A DNA stretch of 64,000 nucleotides from Linepithema humile (lineage: Eukaryota > Arthropoda > Insecta > Hymenoptera > Formicidae): positions 37,540,931 through 37,604,930 of the forward strand of contig NC_090128.1 in assembly GCF_040581485.1 (NCBI RefSeq), in the 5' to 3' direction. Each line of letters opens with the position of its first letter. The stretch's first letter is position 1. The translations under genes and the position numbers were made by a program. This document shows, in pieces, positions 38,592-52,539 of this stretch. The notes below the pieces were generated by a model, which was not told the DNA's origin, did no database searches, and worked only from the letters and a program-made list of their open reading frames with translations.

Positions 38592-40133
38592 TTTGCTGTA
38601 GTAGCTATGTAACACAATATAATTTTTATATAAATTTACTAATACTTAATGTACCAATATCTTAAGAAAGTTATAATATTTGTTTAATAAATATTAAAAG
38701 ATGATATGTAGAAAGAAAAATTTTTACATTTTTATAATAACCATGATTTTTTTTTATCAAAAAAGTTCTTTGTTAAAAATTACACAGAATTATTCAATCA
38801 CATTTGATTATCACATTATATTAATGTTATCAAAATATACTTACACAGTTTATCACAATTTTACAACATATTTTAGGCATATATCTTTTCGCATAGTTGA
38901 ATTTTAAAGAAATTAAATAAATTTTTACACAAGATAAATCTGATAAAATGTAGACCAATATAACAAAAGATAGGTTAGAATAAAATAAAAACGCACTATT
39001 GGAAAAACTAAAACACAGTTATTGACATATTATATTCACACTCTCATAAACGTTCACAAAGAATATAATTATTTATCTACACAAGTTTTTATTTGAAATA
39101 TAATCAACATTTCGGTTACATCCTATGTTTATAAAAAGCACCAGTCAATCTTGTTTCTCCGACATTAGTAAACTTTACCGACCATCGGTAACAATAGCGA
39201 TCAGCTGATGTAATTGTTCATGGTTTCGCCACTACGTGAAATGACATGTAGACATTAGCAATACTGTGGTCGGATAAGGTCGGATACTGTTAGGTTAAAA
39301 ATTTTGTATGTTTTATTTTATTTTATCTTTTTTATTTTTTTTTCTTCGAAAAAAAAGATATAGAATTGTGTGTGGTGTGTCATGCGTGCATCTGTGTGTG
39401 TTTATTCTATTCTTCTCGAGTGATCCCGATGTTGGAGTTAGCTGACAAGATAACAACATACCCCAGTTGACCCTGTTCAACCCTGTCAGCTGATCAGCTG
39501 GTCGTAATATCGTCATAGCAGTAAGTAATACTAACAATAAGAATGATTACGCGACAATTATGTGTGTCACACATATGTACACGTATACACATACGTTGTG
39601 TTTATTCATAAACTTTGAAATCTAATAACTGGGTCAAAAATTGACGTAGCGACATGCGACAAAAATAAATCTTCTACATTTCGCATTTCATAGATTCTTG
39701 TGCACAGAACATGTGTTCTTATAATGGTACATATACTTATGTAATATATAAAATGATAGATTCATTGTGCTGGCCAATAGTAAATGTTTCGTGCTCTTAC
39801 GCTATCATATCGAGAGAATTACCCAATTCAATATTATATTTAATTTTTCCTTTTTTTCAATGATCCATAATGTGAAATAAATGTATTTTTATCATATACA
39901 ATACACTGTAAAAGATTAAAAAAATATTATATAAATAAAATTTATATAATTTTTAAAAGGAAGCTTTTCAAAACACAATCGGGTTTTTTAAGAATATATA
40001 ATAAGAAATGTATTTTATTGAAAATTAGTTATCTCATTAAAATGTTATATTGATCTATAAAAATTCTACGCTGATAGGAGGCGGCACATTTAAGATTGTC
40101 CTTTTACACATCTGCCATAGTATTTCAATTATT
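38592..40133. promoter_or_regulatory. Region upstream of SPG11, probable promoter and 5' UTR
   Basis: No coding exon is visible here. Three CAGCTG E-box palindromes lie at 39202-39207, 39487-39492 and 39495-39500, the last two within GTCAGCTGATCAGCTGG. TAGGTTA motifs occur near 38970 and 39289. SPG11 transcription should start in this region because no propeller exons are found. The transcription start and any 5' UTR intron cannot be placed from sequence alone. The segment after about 39600 is plain AT-rich spacer before the receptor array. Confidence 0.4.
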
Positions 40134-43100
40134 TCACATTACTAATGTCCGAAGGAAGCTTAGATACGCTAAACTTGTTTTGAGTACCTAATAAAAAAAG
40201 TTACGGTAATATAATATATTTATTTTTTTTTAACCATTTAATTTCTTAGCTCTATATAAATCTATATAAATGTGCGTTTTAAATTATTTAAAATTATTAC
40301 GAGTATAATAATATATGAATAATCTATAATTCTTACATTTCCAAAAGTTGCCAATGATAAATCAAACATATTGCCGGCACTAATCTTTATAGGATGGCTG
40401 GACATTGCAATTACTAAAATTAGACTGCGAATTGATTTTGGCGGCAATTGATACCAATCTATCATAAAACACATTGATCCAATCTGGCTGCTCTGAAATG
40501 TTATCCATGAAAATGTATTTCACAATAGGTTTGATCTGGTTTTTCTGTTAGTTTAACTTGATTCTTGCAATCGACATTAAAAAGTTGAAGAGTCAAATAT
40601 ACCTTTTCCATGAGCAATTCGCCAGTGTAACATAATATATACATATTGAAGCAGAATGAAATAAAAAGTAAAAAATAAGTCGTCAATCCAACTGTATCAC
40701 TATCTTGCCAATCCTATCAAATTATAAATAACGATTATAATTTTAAAAAATTTCCTAGAAATAAATTATTTTTTACGTGTATTAACGTACCACTATACAA
40801 TAGTATTCAGGCAAGCACATTGTGAATATCGAACTGACGAATTCCAGTAAACATACTTCTTGTAGAATTTCTTCCACGGCTACCGAAAATCTGAAACAGT
40901 CTGCTATTATTTGCACATAATAAGCTGATCTTTATAAGTTCCATTTTTATTTTCTCTTTTTTAAGAAAAATTGAATTTTATCATTTTGCAATAGTTTAAT
41001 AAATAGTTAATAAAAATTAAAAAAATCTAAATAAAAAAGTTCTTTTTCTATTCTCGTTTTGTTGCATTTCACGATAAAACTTGACGTCAAACTAGATGAA
41101 AATTAGCACATAAAACAAAAGTTTATCCATTTATATAAATCTGATCTTGCTTTGTCAAATTTCCACTTAGCCTATTTTAAGAATTTTTTTACTTATTAAA
41201 AAATTTCTTATTGGGAAAAAAACTGTGACTGATAAGAAATTAAAGACTACAATTTTTTAATTCTTTGTAAACTTTGGACACGAAATTTATCATGATAAAG
41301 TCTTTAAACTCGGAATAAATATCATAATTATCGCAACTACATGGAAAAATATACGTTATTAAAATATACGTTATTAAAATTTTTATATTATTATAAATTA
41401 AACATTTTTATCTAATTTTTATATGTATCTTACTTGTCGCATAAAATCCGCGTTTATATATGTATATGTAAGTACACGTGAACGATAGCGCATGCTCACA
41501 GTTCGTGCTTAAGTATAACTACTACCACTCAAGTGCATTGGAAGTCTGTTATATACACCTGTTGCACACACCTGTTTATCCGTCTCATTGTGCAACAAGT
41601 GATAAAAATTTATTCAGTTAAGTTTTCGCTATTTTATTCATCTAAAGTTTTTTTTGTTTTTTATTTTTTTAGATTCATTTTTTATTTATACTCTAACACT
41701 CTTGACAATGCAATAAAAATATTTCAAGATTGAAGCGGAAGTTAAGGATATAAAAGTTTCAGCGTTTTGATGAATATAATATAAAATGGTGCCGACATTA
41801 ACGTAACGTAACATTAACTATTTAATTTTAAATTAGATAAATGCGTAAAAATTAAATTTTTTTTATTATAAAATATACAATATACGTATCTTTTAATATA
41901 GGCTCAAAATAAAATAATTTAAAATAACTAAAAAATAACTTAATAGTTAAGTTTGAAATAGTTTTTAATTTTTTATATTAATATATTATTATAAGCTTAT
42001 TAAAAAGAACTTAAATATTTTAACGTATTACGCGGTAATATCAATATGTTACCTCAATACTTGAACGTGGCTTTTCACGATGTTTGCGATTCGTTGGTTA
42101 ACATTCGATGATTTCTCGAAGTTTTTGCCTTGTGAAAGATCCTCAAGTCGAGATGCGATTATGTCGATCTGACCGCATGCATGAGTGACGAATATTGCTG
42201 CCAGTCCGCACAAACCGGCCGTGACCGAGTACATGGTGTATCCACACACGCAGTGGGCCAAATACACTATTTCGTATACGGGACTCATTTGGGTCTGATA
42301 AAACTTACTGTAAGTTGGATACACGAGTGGTCTGATTGTTTGGTTGTTGACTTCATGCACAGTACAAAACGGCAAAATCGTGTGGTAAATGAAACCGGCG
42401 ATGTACATAGAACTCGCGCTGATTATAGACAGTTTACGACCAATGCCAGCGTACTTCAGCATAAGTTCGCGGTCGGAGCTGAATTTCACCTGTCACAGTA
42501 TTGCTAGTAACCCTATTTACCAAGAGATGAGAGACAGTAATCACCATTTATCATAAATTGTGTAATAAATTATTTAAAACACAATATCACAAGATCTGCT
42601 TTAATACATATGATCAACGAGCGGAAAAGTATTTAAGACTTTTGAATTAGATTTTAAAATGTATTTTGTCGATACGTGCAAATCTAGTTTAGCACTATTG
42701 TTTAATTAAAGAAATTATAATTTATATTATAATCTTGATAAGAAAAGAAAACTCTTAATTAAGACAGTCGTGTCTTGCGAATAAAGTCATGCGCAACTGT
42801 AAGTGAATTGACATCAGCTAACGAAAGTATATTCTGTTGCAACGCTAATTTTTGACACTCAAAACATATTACAGATGAAAATAGAGTGATAAAATTATAT
42901 AACAATGACATTATATATATTAAATAAACTGATAATATGCAGATATGGAGTTCGTTGTTTTAAGAAATCAGATAATTGCAAAATCAAGATCACTTTAATT
43001 TCTCGCGGTTGCAAAAGAATGAAGAACTAGCATTTATCAATACTTTATGAAAAATTAGATTTGTCGATTCCGTACTGCATTTCATGTACTAACCTGCCAC

Positions 43101-43456
43101 CAATCACTCTTCACATGCTCGATGCAGCGCATTATTTTGGGCCGACGTAGCGCGAGAACACAATACTTCATCATCGACATGAGGCAGAAGCCTAGCAGAC
43201 CGGAGAGCTTCAGTCTTATGTTGAGATCTTTCTCATCATAGACGATGTGTAGGATGCAGGGCACTATCGCGAAGCTTAATGCAAAATTGCAGATTATTAT
43301 CGCTATTTTGGATATATTTCGCCCGATTCCGCGAATCGCGAGTGGCCAGATGCCAATTGAACCAAGAATCCAACTGCATGGTCTAAAGACATATTGCATG
43401 TCTTGCTGATAATTTGCGTTTGGCAACGTTGTATATTCCACACCTGAGTTTCCCAT
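40134..43456 (-). CDS. Odorant receptor A (406 aa, 6 exons)
   Basis: Exons: 43456-43094, 42489-42053, 40890-40791, 40713-40603, 40492-40337, 40187-40134, with phases 0, 2, 0, 0, 0. The product is an insect seven-transmembrane odorant receptor, which forms ligand-gated cation channels with Orco in the dendrite membrane of olfactory neurons. Visible family marks are W-I-L-G-S-I-G-I-W-P near the N-terminus, MRCIEHVKSDWWQ before the first intron, THACGQIDII, a GELLMEK exon end, and HPIKISAG with LSLATFGN before the last short exon (TSLAYLSFLRTLVM). I chose the ATG at 43456 because paralogue B starts at the same point, although the ORF opens further upstream. It differs from most of the array by an extra intron after DWWQ. 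Nearest paralogue is receptor B, 529 bp upstream. Ligand unknown. Confidence 0.92.
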
Positions 43457-43985
43457 GTTTGCGATGACAGATTCCACTGAAGACTGCACGAGGTAGCAAG
43501 ACGCGCGGCATTGATTGCAAAGCTGCCGGACGTGCGCTTGCGCTTGAAACATTTTTCCGCTTCTTAATAGACATTCTGACAGATTGTGTGCGTGCGATCC
43601 ACCGAGAAGTAGTCATGCACGGTGTGCTGTACATTTCGACGGATCTAAATTCAGGAATCATCTTTACTTTGTTCAATTTTATCCAAATTTGATTCCTTGA
43701 GAAATTTTACAACGTAAACTAACGCAAAGTTTTAGTGAAAAAAGGTATTTACAGGTATTAACATTTTTTGTTTTATTTAAATGTCAAAAAATAGAAATTG
43801 TTTTTCTAATGTATTGATTTCGGCAATGGAAAAAAGAAACGGAAAGTGATTATAAATACACATTCTGATAACAACATGATGTTATTTCATGTGTATTATA
43901 ATATATAAGATAATTTTACATTTAATGGATATGCTAGCTTTGAATTCAAAATAATTTTTTATATGTCACATAATTCGAATTATAT

Positions 43986-46454
43986 TTACATTACTAATGT
44001 TCGTAGGAAGCTCAGATATGCCAAGCTAGTCTTTAGTACCTAAAAAAAATATGTTAAAGTAATATGATTTTACAGGTATGCTTTAACTGTTTGCATATTT
44101 TTAAATGAAATATTATTATGTAAAAGAATCGTGAAATAGTTTTTCAATTTTTTAGTTATTTGTTATAAAATTATTGTGAGTTTTATTTCAATTTTGAAGA
44201 TAAAATTAGAATTGTAGTGCACAATGAAACGTATATAGCGCCTTACATTTCCAAAAGTTGTCAGTGACAGATCTGCCATTCTACCAGCAGTGATTTTTAT
44301 AGGATGGCCAGACATGGCAAGTATCAATATAAAACTGCGAGCTGATTTTGGTGACAATTCATACCAATTAATCATATAGCATATCGATCCAATTTGACTG
44401 CTCTGCAACATTTATCACAAATGATTATTCAGTGCGAACATCTAAATTAAGCATTGTATAATCAGTGAAACAAAAATATACCTTTTCCATAAGAAGCTCG
44501 CCAATATAGCATAATATGTATATATTAAAACAAAACGAAACAAACAGCATGAAATAAGTCGTTAAACCAATTCTATCATCCGCTTGCCAATCCTAACAAA
44601 TAACAAAACATAAATAATTGCGTATTGTAAGCAAATATCTATAATTGTACAGGATTTGCCGTTAAAAGTATTCTTTTTTTTAATATAATTTTTTTTTAAA
44701 TTTTTTATATATACTAACGCACCACTATACAGTAGTATTCGAGCAAACATATAGTGCAGACAGAACTAGCGAACTCCACTAAACACACTTCTTGTAAAAC
44801 TTCTTCGATAACGGCCGCAAATCTGTAAGAAGTTATTCTAGTTTTTGAAAAAAAATCACAATATATTCTCTTTAATTTTATGATATTAGCCATGTAATTA
44901 TATGTTTTGCTGTATGATAGAAGTAAGCTTGTGCCTATAACTGTACCTACAATCTGACATGTGCAACGGAATAATAATCTACGAGAACGTACTGAAGGCT
45001 TGCTGAGACCACCTGTTGCGCACTTATTCTTTTATTATATTTTTTGTGCAACAAAGTAATAATAATGAAACAAATTACATGAAGAGACTTACGCAGTTAA
45101 ACTTTTTAGTATTAAATCAAATTAAAAATAGTAAAATTATTTTTTTGCTAAAATAATTATGTGTATATGGAACTATAGACTGCACTATATGAAAATGAAA
45201 TTGTTAGTATATTATTAAATAATCCTGATTTTTTAAAAATTATTTTAGGATCAAATTGATACAAAGTGTATTTTTCAATTTTTATATATACAACAATTTT
45301 AAAGGTATTACACACCTTATTACTCGAACGTGGCCCTTCACAATGGCAGCGATTCGTTGTTGAACGTTGAGGGTTTGCTCGAACTTGTCACCGTCTAAGA
45401 GATTTTCCAATTGTGCTATGATCATTTGGATCTGGCCGCAGGCGTGAGTGGTGAACAGAGCGGCTAATCCGCACGCACCGGCTGTTACCGAATATATAGT
45501 GTATCCACACATGCAATGCGCTACGTATACGAGTTCGTATATTGGGCTAATTTGAGACTGATAAAATTTACTATAAACCGGATACACGAGTGGTCTGATG
45601 GTTTGATTGTTTATTTTATGTTCCGAACAAAACGGCAGAATCATATGATAAATGATGCCGGCGATGTACATGAAAGATACGCCGATTATCGTTAAATTGC
45701 GACCGGTGGTAGCGTACTTTAGCATCAGTTCACGATCAGTCCTAAATGTCACCTGTATTATCAGTATCTTTTATTTACCGATAGACGAAATGTAGTAATC
45801 ACTATTTGCTAACTTAACACACTAATCTTTTTCTTTACAAATCTACATTTTAACAAAAAAAAACGAAATTAATTAACCGTATCTTCAATTTTTACTACTC
45901 AATGTTAAATATGATATAATTATCACACTATAATTACATAAAACAGATGCACTAAGAATCTAAACTCCAAAAGATCGAATTATTTGAAAAAAAAGGCGGA
46001 ATTACTTTATTCACATTATTGTTTCATCTTATTTAATCCGATTCTTAGTATCTTATAATGAATTTTGCACGTGCTCCGTGTTTATACCGACCTGCCACCA
46101 ATCACTTTTTACGTATTCGATGCAGCGCAGTATTTTAGGACGACGTATCGCGAGGATGCAATACTTCGTCATTGCGGTGAGGCAGAAGGCTAAAAGACCG
46201 CACAGCTTCAGTCTCATGGTGATGTCCTTCTCGTCGTAGATGATATGTAGAGCGCAAGGCACTATCGCGAAGCTTAATGCTAGATTGAAGATTACTATCA
46301 CGATTTTAGATGCGTGTTGCCCGATTCCTCTGATTGCAATTGGCCAGATGCCGAGTGAACCTAGGATCCAACTGTTCAGCTTAAAGATATATCGAATATC
46401 TCGCTGATAGCTAGAGTTTTGCGACGTCGCGTGTTCGTCGTGCACACTTGACAT
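43986..46454 (-). CDS. Odorant receptor B (406 aa, 6 exons)
   Basis: Exons: 46454-46092, 45752-45316, 44822-44723, 44592-44482, 44402-44247, 44039-43986. Exon lengths are 363, 437, 100, 111, 156 and 54, identical to receptor A, showing that A and B are a recent tandem pair. Marks include WILGSLGIWPIAIRGIG, THACGQIQMI, NNQTIRPLVYP (also in A, a probable extracellular loop with a glycosylation site), HPIKITAG and SLTTFGN. The start matches that of A. All splice sites are GT-AG. No damage is seen. Confidence 0.93.
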
Positions 46455-47442
46455 GTTTATTACTACCGTGTGCACTACTATCAGTTGAAGACTATACGCG
46501 GTGAACACGCGATATTGATTTCAAGGTTGCCTGACATGCGCTTGTGCTAGCATTGCAGGCATTCGTCCGCTGATATTCTGACAGATCGTGTGTGTGTGTG
46601 TGCAATTAATCAGGAAGTGATCGTGCAAGTTATACCTTACAAACTTGGCAGTTGAAAAGCAAAAGGGCATTTTAACATTTTGCTCTGACTTAGCCGAATC
46701 CAATAAGTTATTTGAGAAACCAAATATGTTAATGAATAGTTTGGATGAAATGGAAAAACTATTTGTAGTTTATATTTTTGATTTCTCTCTGCAAGCTAAA
46801 GTGGTAAATTGCTTATCATATCTTTTACGAAACATAAACGAAGAGGAGTTGTTTAATTAATTGTATGTGATGTATGTGAGGTTTGTGGATAATGCATTAA
46901 CAACACAAACCGAGAAAAGAATACATAGAAATTTAATATTGATGTCTCAGGGATTCGTAATCAGTACAGTGTCGGCTCGATGTTTGCTATATAACTTTTG
47001 ATGTGGCGGAATACTGCATGCCAATATTAATATTGGGATGATAAGTCTGGCGCAGTGATCGTGATCATTATCGCATCGGTAGTAGAATTCTAACATTGCC
47101 CCAATATCGTTTCTGCCAGTATCAGTCGACTGCAACTGTTGTGCACACATTTATTTTTGAAAAATAAAAATGTGATTTTGAATTAAATTTGAGTACGTTA
47201 AAAATGATTGTGAATATAAAATGAAAAAGATATTAAGACGATACTTAAATATATTATTATTAATTTATTTGATCTTTTCTGTTACATATATATTTGATAT
47301 TATTACATTATAATTTTCTTCTTACGAATATGTCTAAAAAGAAATATTTTTGTTAAAATATACTTACATGAAAATTTATATTTGCAATGCCATAAACTCG
47401 TTTGATAAACACTCATTTTGATGCTCATGTAATCAATGAGTT
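46455..47442. other. Spacer between receptor B and the receptor C pseudogene
   Basis: It should hold the promoter of receptor B and includes a short GT repeat near 46590. I see no receptor exon and no other gene. Confidence 0.4.
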
Positions 47443-49097
47443 TCATTCGTAAACGATAGTTCGAAATAAATTTAAGTATGCGACTGAAATTTTTAAAATC
47501 TATAATTATAATAAATATGTCGTAATAATTTTCGAACGTACCTTTCCGTCTTCTACGTTACAATAAATCGTACTTACGTTGCCAAAACTAGAGAAGGATA
47601 GATTAATTAATTTCCCTGCCGTAATTTTTATTGGATGATGGGACATACTGATCATTAATGTAAGATCGAGTGCAATTTTTTCTCGTAAATGATACCATTC
47701 GATTTTGTATGAAGGGTGTCCGACTTTATTACATTAAATATTTAATTTTACATATTTGCATGGTACATACATATATGTGATTTATGTATTTTATATATGT
47801 GTATGTGTGTGATTTTTATACATTACACAAATTTTCATAATAAGCAACATTATAATCTATTTTTCTCTGCTATTAAAAGTTGAAAAATAAGCACTTGTTC
47901 TGTTAGCTGTTCACCGATATAGCAAAACATAAAAATGTTAAAGACAAACGATAGCAATGAAAGAAATATGTCAGAATTGCTATGCAATCTGCAAAATCTT
48001 CTAGTATAAATATTATCCCATTTAATGAATTAAAAAGAGTTAAATTTTTACAGGAAGCTATAATTTTTCTTTATCTATTTTTTATAATAATTAATGAATG
48101 CAGCTAATAGAATCTAAACTTATTTACATACATTTTTTAATTTCTTTACATTTCTAAAGTCAAGATTTTTTCTATTTTTCTTTATGCACATATGTGTATT
48201 TTAGTAATCTACTACTGACGTATCTTTAACTGCTTACACAGTCACAATCGATAGCACAGTTAGTTCTTTCAGCAATGATATGCAACAAGTTGCCAAGAAG
48301 GCACTCAACTCAATGTATGCACATGATGTTTCACAATGAGTGCTATATGTTGCTCGGAACTTATTGTTTTGTACGTTCTTCACGAAGTTTTCCACACGAG
48401 CCATCACGATTCCGATCTGGCTACAGACACGAGCCACGGACATAGCTGTCAAGCACACCGCCGTGGTGACGTTAAACATCACAATCCCGGAAAAGCATTA
48501 CGCGCAAAAGACGAACACATAAGCTGGCGTGAAATGCAAATTGAAAATGATATCAAAACTAGGATAAGCCACCGGGTCGACAGTGACATTTTGCTGGCCG
48601 TTGGGTCTTTGCGATAAAAATCGGCATCACAATGCGATAAGACAAGCCTCTGCTATACATAAACACTATACAGAATTTGGATAGCACATGATTTTTTGCC
48701 GCATTTCTCATCATAATTTTCCGATGATCTTGCTGAATCACGCGCCAATCGATACTCAAAATGCGGATACATTGCCAAATATTCTTATAACGAACTATCA
48801 GGAAGAAATATTTTAGCATTGACGTGACTACATAGCCTAGCGGATCCAGCAACTTTACTTTATCGTTTATGACACTCTGATCTGAGAGAGTGTAGATAGC
48901 CATTGGAATTAGAAGAAAACTGAGTGCTGACCAGCATAATGAAAACGAAATTGTCGCCAGAATTTTTTCAATTGTCGAAGTGTCTGAATACACCAAATTC
49001 CAAGGACTCCCAAAATCCATCGATTCCACATTAATGCGTTGATTATGTTTCTCTCGCAGTTCACATTTGACCAGAGGATATTAACAATCTTGGCCAT
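47443..49097 (-). pseudogene. Odorant receptor C pseudogene, multiply broken
   Basis: The pieces align with receptor D. The first exon (from 49097) loses frame after LGVLGIW through a small deletion near 49005, continues in a second frame, gains one T after VMPI near 48625, and meets a TAA at 48498-48500. The ACGQ motif has become VCSQ. The 100-base exon is deleted: its acceptor (TTTTGCAG) is joined directly to the middle of the next exon (47988-47895). The 156-base exon (47733-47578) is open, but its acceptor AG has become AA at 47734-47735. The last exon (47499-47443) is intact. So many independent lesions rule out sequencing error as the sole cause. Confidence 0.93.
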
Positions 49098-49829
49098 ACT
49101 ATCGTTTTAAAAGCGCGTAAGCGACTGGTATTGTCGATTGCAGTGACAGTAAAAAGAATTGCGCATCACTGCAGTTGCTTTCAACAAAGTATAGACAGGA
49201 AGGGAGAAAGATAGTATGCGTGCGCGTTAGAAAAATCAATTTTGTCGCAGGATAGTATTGATACAGTTGCAAGTTACTGCAACACAGTTGCAAGTTACCG
49301 TAACCATGTAAGGAAAGTATTTCTAAAGAATCTAAAACTATAACTGTGTTATTTCCGCATATTTTTTTCACTTGACTGACCAAATTCTTTTTTTTTAAGC
49401 GAATAATAAAATCTTATTAGTACTGAAAATATAAAATCGTGAAAAAGTGAAAAAGTGAAAGATAAATGTTATATTTTAAAACAAGCAAATTTTTGGAACT
49501 CTAAAAATTAAATTAAAAAATATTGCTTTAGAAATTTTTTATAAATAAATATATTATCTTTTAAATTATATGAGTTATATTATAATTATCTTCTGAAGAC
49601 ATGCAAATAACAAAATGAAACATCTCTAAATTATTTTTAACAAATCTTACATTTTTAATTAAAAAATTTATGTATATTATAATTTGTGATATGCAGTGTC
49701 ATTTTAGTATTATTTATCATTAAATAATTTAATAAATATACGTATATTTTTATTTTAAAAATGTTTATTTATCGTAAATTGTTTTTTGATTAGAGACAGT
49801 GTGAACGACTATATATAATTTCGCATATA
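49098..49829. other. Spacer between receptor C pseudogene and receptor D
   Basis: AT-rich DNA without recognisable exons; the part near 49100-49400 is the former upstream region of receptor C. Confidence 0.4.
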
Positions 49830-52539
49830 TTAAATGGCAGTTCGAAGTAAGTTCATATATGCAAGCGAAGTTTTTAAAACCTATAAAGTGCGGTACAAGG
49901 AATATTTTTATTACTATCTGAGTGTTGGATATAAATTTTTATACTTATTTGAATTTTACTATTCGCTGTCTAGAATGTGTTAATTACGCTTTTATATATT
50001 GTAACTCTTTACATAAGCTACATTCTATATAACTTTATATTATAAACTCAATGATAAATTGTACTTACGTTGCCAAAATTAGCAAAAGAGAGACTTATTA
50101 ATTTCCCAGCGGTAATTTGTATTGGATAACGAGACATAGTAATCATCAACATAAGATCAAGAGCTGTCTTTCCCGGCAATTTGTACCATTCGATTTTATA
50201 CGTAGTATGTCCGACTTTGCTACACTAGATATTCAATTTATATTCATATAATTGCAGATAGCAAATTATACGTGCCAGTAATTATGAAAGCAGACTGACA
50301 ATAAATAAAAAACCTTCAGAAATTGAATGTATTATATTATTATATTCTGTATTAGATACATCCACATTATAATAATGTGGAGCTATTTTTGAAAAATAGT
50401 TGAAAATTGAACTGTTTAATGGCATTGGTAATTGTATTGTTAAACAGAATTTAGTTCATGTTTATTTTGACAGTGGTCTAAATCACTCGCTCTCTGGCAA
50501 ATTTCTATTTTATGATATAATGAATATTTTGAAGCTCTTGAGATTTTAGAATTGGAAATTCTGCTATTGGAGAATAAGAAAACTAGAATATTGTTGAAAA
50601 TGTATTCACATAATTGTTCTTAAAAGAGGTATGTTATTTACTTTTGAGGCCTTTTTTCTGTGTTCTAATTGATTAATTCGCGTTGCGCGTTACTATAAAG
50701 TGTAAATATTGTAGATATGCTTATCTTTAATTTGTTTCTGAATAAAATTTGATATTTTTTGTTCTAAGTAATTTTTAAGATTTATCATTAATTTTCAAAA
50801 CAATCTAACAATAAGTCATTTGAGATATCAAAAATATATGAGCGCTTCACTTTCATAATCATCAGCACATATATCAATATATCATTTAAATGTTTAAAAT
50901 CAACTAAAATTTAGCGAAATTATCATAATTAATAGCATAACGTGTTATTATATAACAGCAAAAATAAATTAACAGAAAAAAGGCTATAAGAACCAAAGCA
51001 CGGATGTCGGCTATATCGAAAATTTCTCCGGTAATTTTTTATCGGTATCACTACTTTGTACTGATTAATAATAAAATGCGCTTTGACATCCGCACTTTGG
51101 TTGTTATAATCTATGTTTATCGTAATTAATTCAATTTAATAATATATAAAATTTAAATACAAGCACCTGCTCTGTTAATAATTCGCTGATATAACAAAAT
51201 ATAAAAATATTGAAGACAAATGAAATAAATAGAAAAAAGTATGTGAAGATTGCTATGCTATCGCTATTGTTCCATTCCTGTAAATATGACACATAGTATT
51301 GTTTTATATATTATGGTCGGAAAATATATTAATATTAATATTGATAAATAATATTAAAAATCTCTGCGTTTGGAACATATGAAATTATGATATTACCATC
51401 ATCAAGGAATATTCTACCAAACACATTATCAATGTCGTTCCCACCAATTCGACCAAACATATTTCGCGCAAAGTATCCTCGATGTTTGCTGAAAATCTGC
51501 AAAATCTTTTAATCTAGTTTTTTGCTACATACAACAAACTAAAAGCAGACGTAAACTTTTATCGACTAAAAATATTTTGAACAGATTTCTGTGTGCTTAA
51601 TATTTTTCATAAACGGCAAAATATATATTCTTATGTATATACTTTTTATTATCAAAATATAGTAAGTAATTCGTCATGTAGTAAGAAGAGCAACAGGTAG
51701 TAGAGTACTCACCTCAACGCTCGCACATGATGCTGCATAATAATCGCTATGCCTTGTTCAAACTTCACATTATTATTTTGCTCGCTCTTGACAAGGTTCT
51801 TTACACGACTTATCACGATGTTGATCTGGCCGCATGCGTGAGCCACGAACATAGCCGCCAAGCAGCACACTGATGTAGTAATGTTGAACATGACGACGCC
51901 GGTGAAACATTGTAGGAGAAAAGCGAACACGTAAACGGGCATTAATTGCAAATTGAATAAGATATCGAAACCGAGATAAGCCATTGGTCGGACGGTGACG
52001 TTCTGCTCATGTTCAGGTGCTTGCGACAGGAACGGCATCACGGTGTTGTAGGATAAACCTCCACAGTACATGAACACGATGCAAAACTTGGACAGCAAAT
52101 GTCCCTTCTCCGCATCTCTAACCATGATTTTCCGGTGACATTCCTCTTTAACCATGCACCAATCGGCGCTGAGAATTTTAATGCATTGTCGAATGCTCTT
52201 GTGACGTACGACGAGGAAGAAATACTTCAGCATTGAAAAGAACACGTAACCTAGTGGACCTAGCATCTTCATTTTTTCGCTCATAATACTTCGGTCCGAA
52301 AAGGTGTACATGCTCGTGAGTATTAAAAATAAGGAGAGTACAGTCCAGCACAATGCGAACGAAAATATTGCCAAAATCTTTTCGATTCTTGTGGTGTCCG
52401 GGTATACCAGTGGCCAAACTCCGAGAACTCGCAGTAACCATCGGTTCCACATTAATATATCGATTACGTCTTTCTTATAATGCACATTAGGCCACATTGC
52501 AATTTTTTCCACACTACCCCGTGGAAGGCGCGCGAGCAA
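49830..52539 (-). CDS. Odorant receptor D (414 aa, 5 exons)
   Basis: Exons: 52539-51713, 51496-51397, 51277-51167, 50224-50069, 49880-49830; phases 2, 0, 0, 0. The first exon corresponds to exons 1 and 2 of receptors A and B without the intron. Marks are MWNRWLLRVLGVWPL, IMVRDAEKGHLLSKF, GGLSYNTVMPF, AHACGQINIV, FNIFIFCYISELLTEQ, YPIQITAGKL and a TSLAYMNLLRTAI end. The initiator may be the ATG at 52539 or the internal one at MWPNVHYKK, because the N-terminus is not conserved with the C pseudogene. Intron 3 is long (942 bp) and carries a foldback element. Ligand unknown; the partner would be Orco. Confidence 0.92.
50984..51110. mobile_element. Small foldback element in receptor D intron 3
   Basis: CTATAAGAACCAAAGCACGG at 50984 is matched in inverted form by GACATCCGCACTTTGGTTGTTATAAT ending at 51110, with a central stretch of about 70 bp. 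It is about 127 bp, noncoding and MITE-like. A target-site duplication was not resolved. Confidence 0.65.

Noticed and set aside
31353..38615. Identification as a nuclear-pore, Rod/KNTC1 or NBAS-type alpha-solenoid protein
   Set aside because: The C-terminal blocks (RAHDCFTASCNMEGI, GVGRFTEMNYIF, DWANLIYHHCILKGE and the LKD end) match spatacsin specifically.
46947..47150. 67-codon minus-strand open frame near the receptor C pseudogene
   Set aside because: No similarity to receptor exons or other families, and no splice context.
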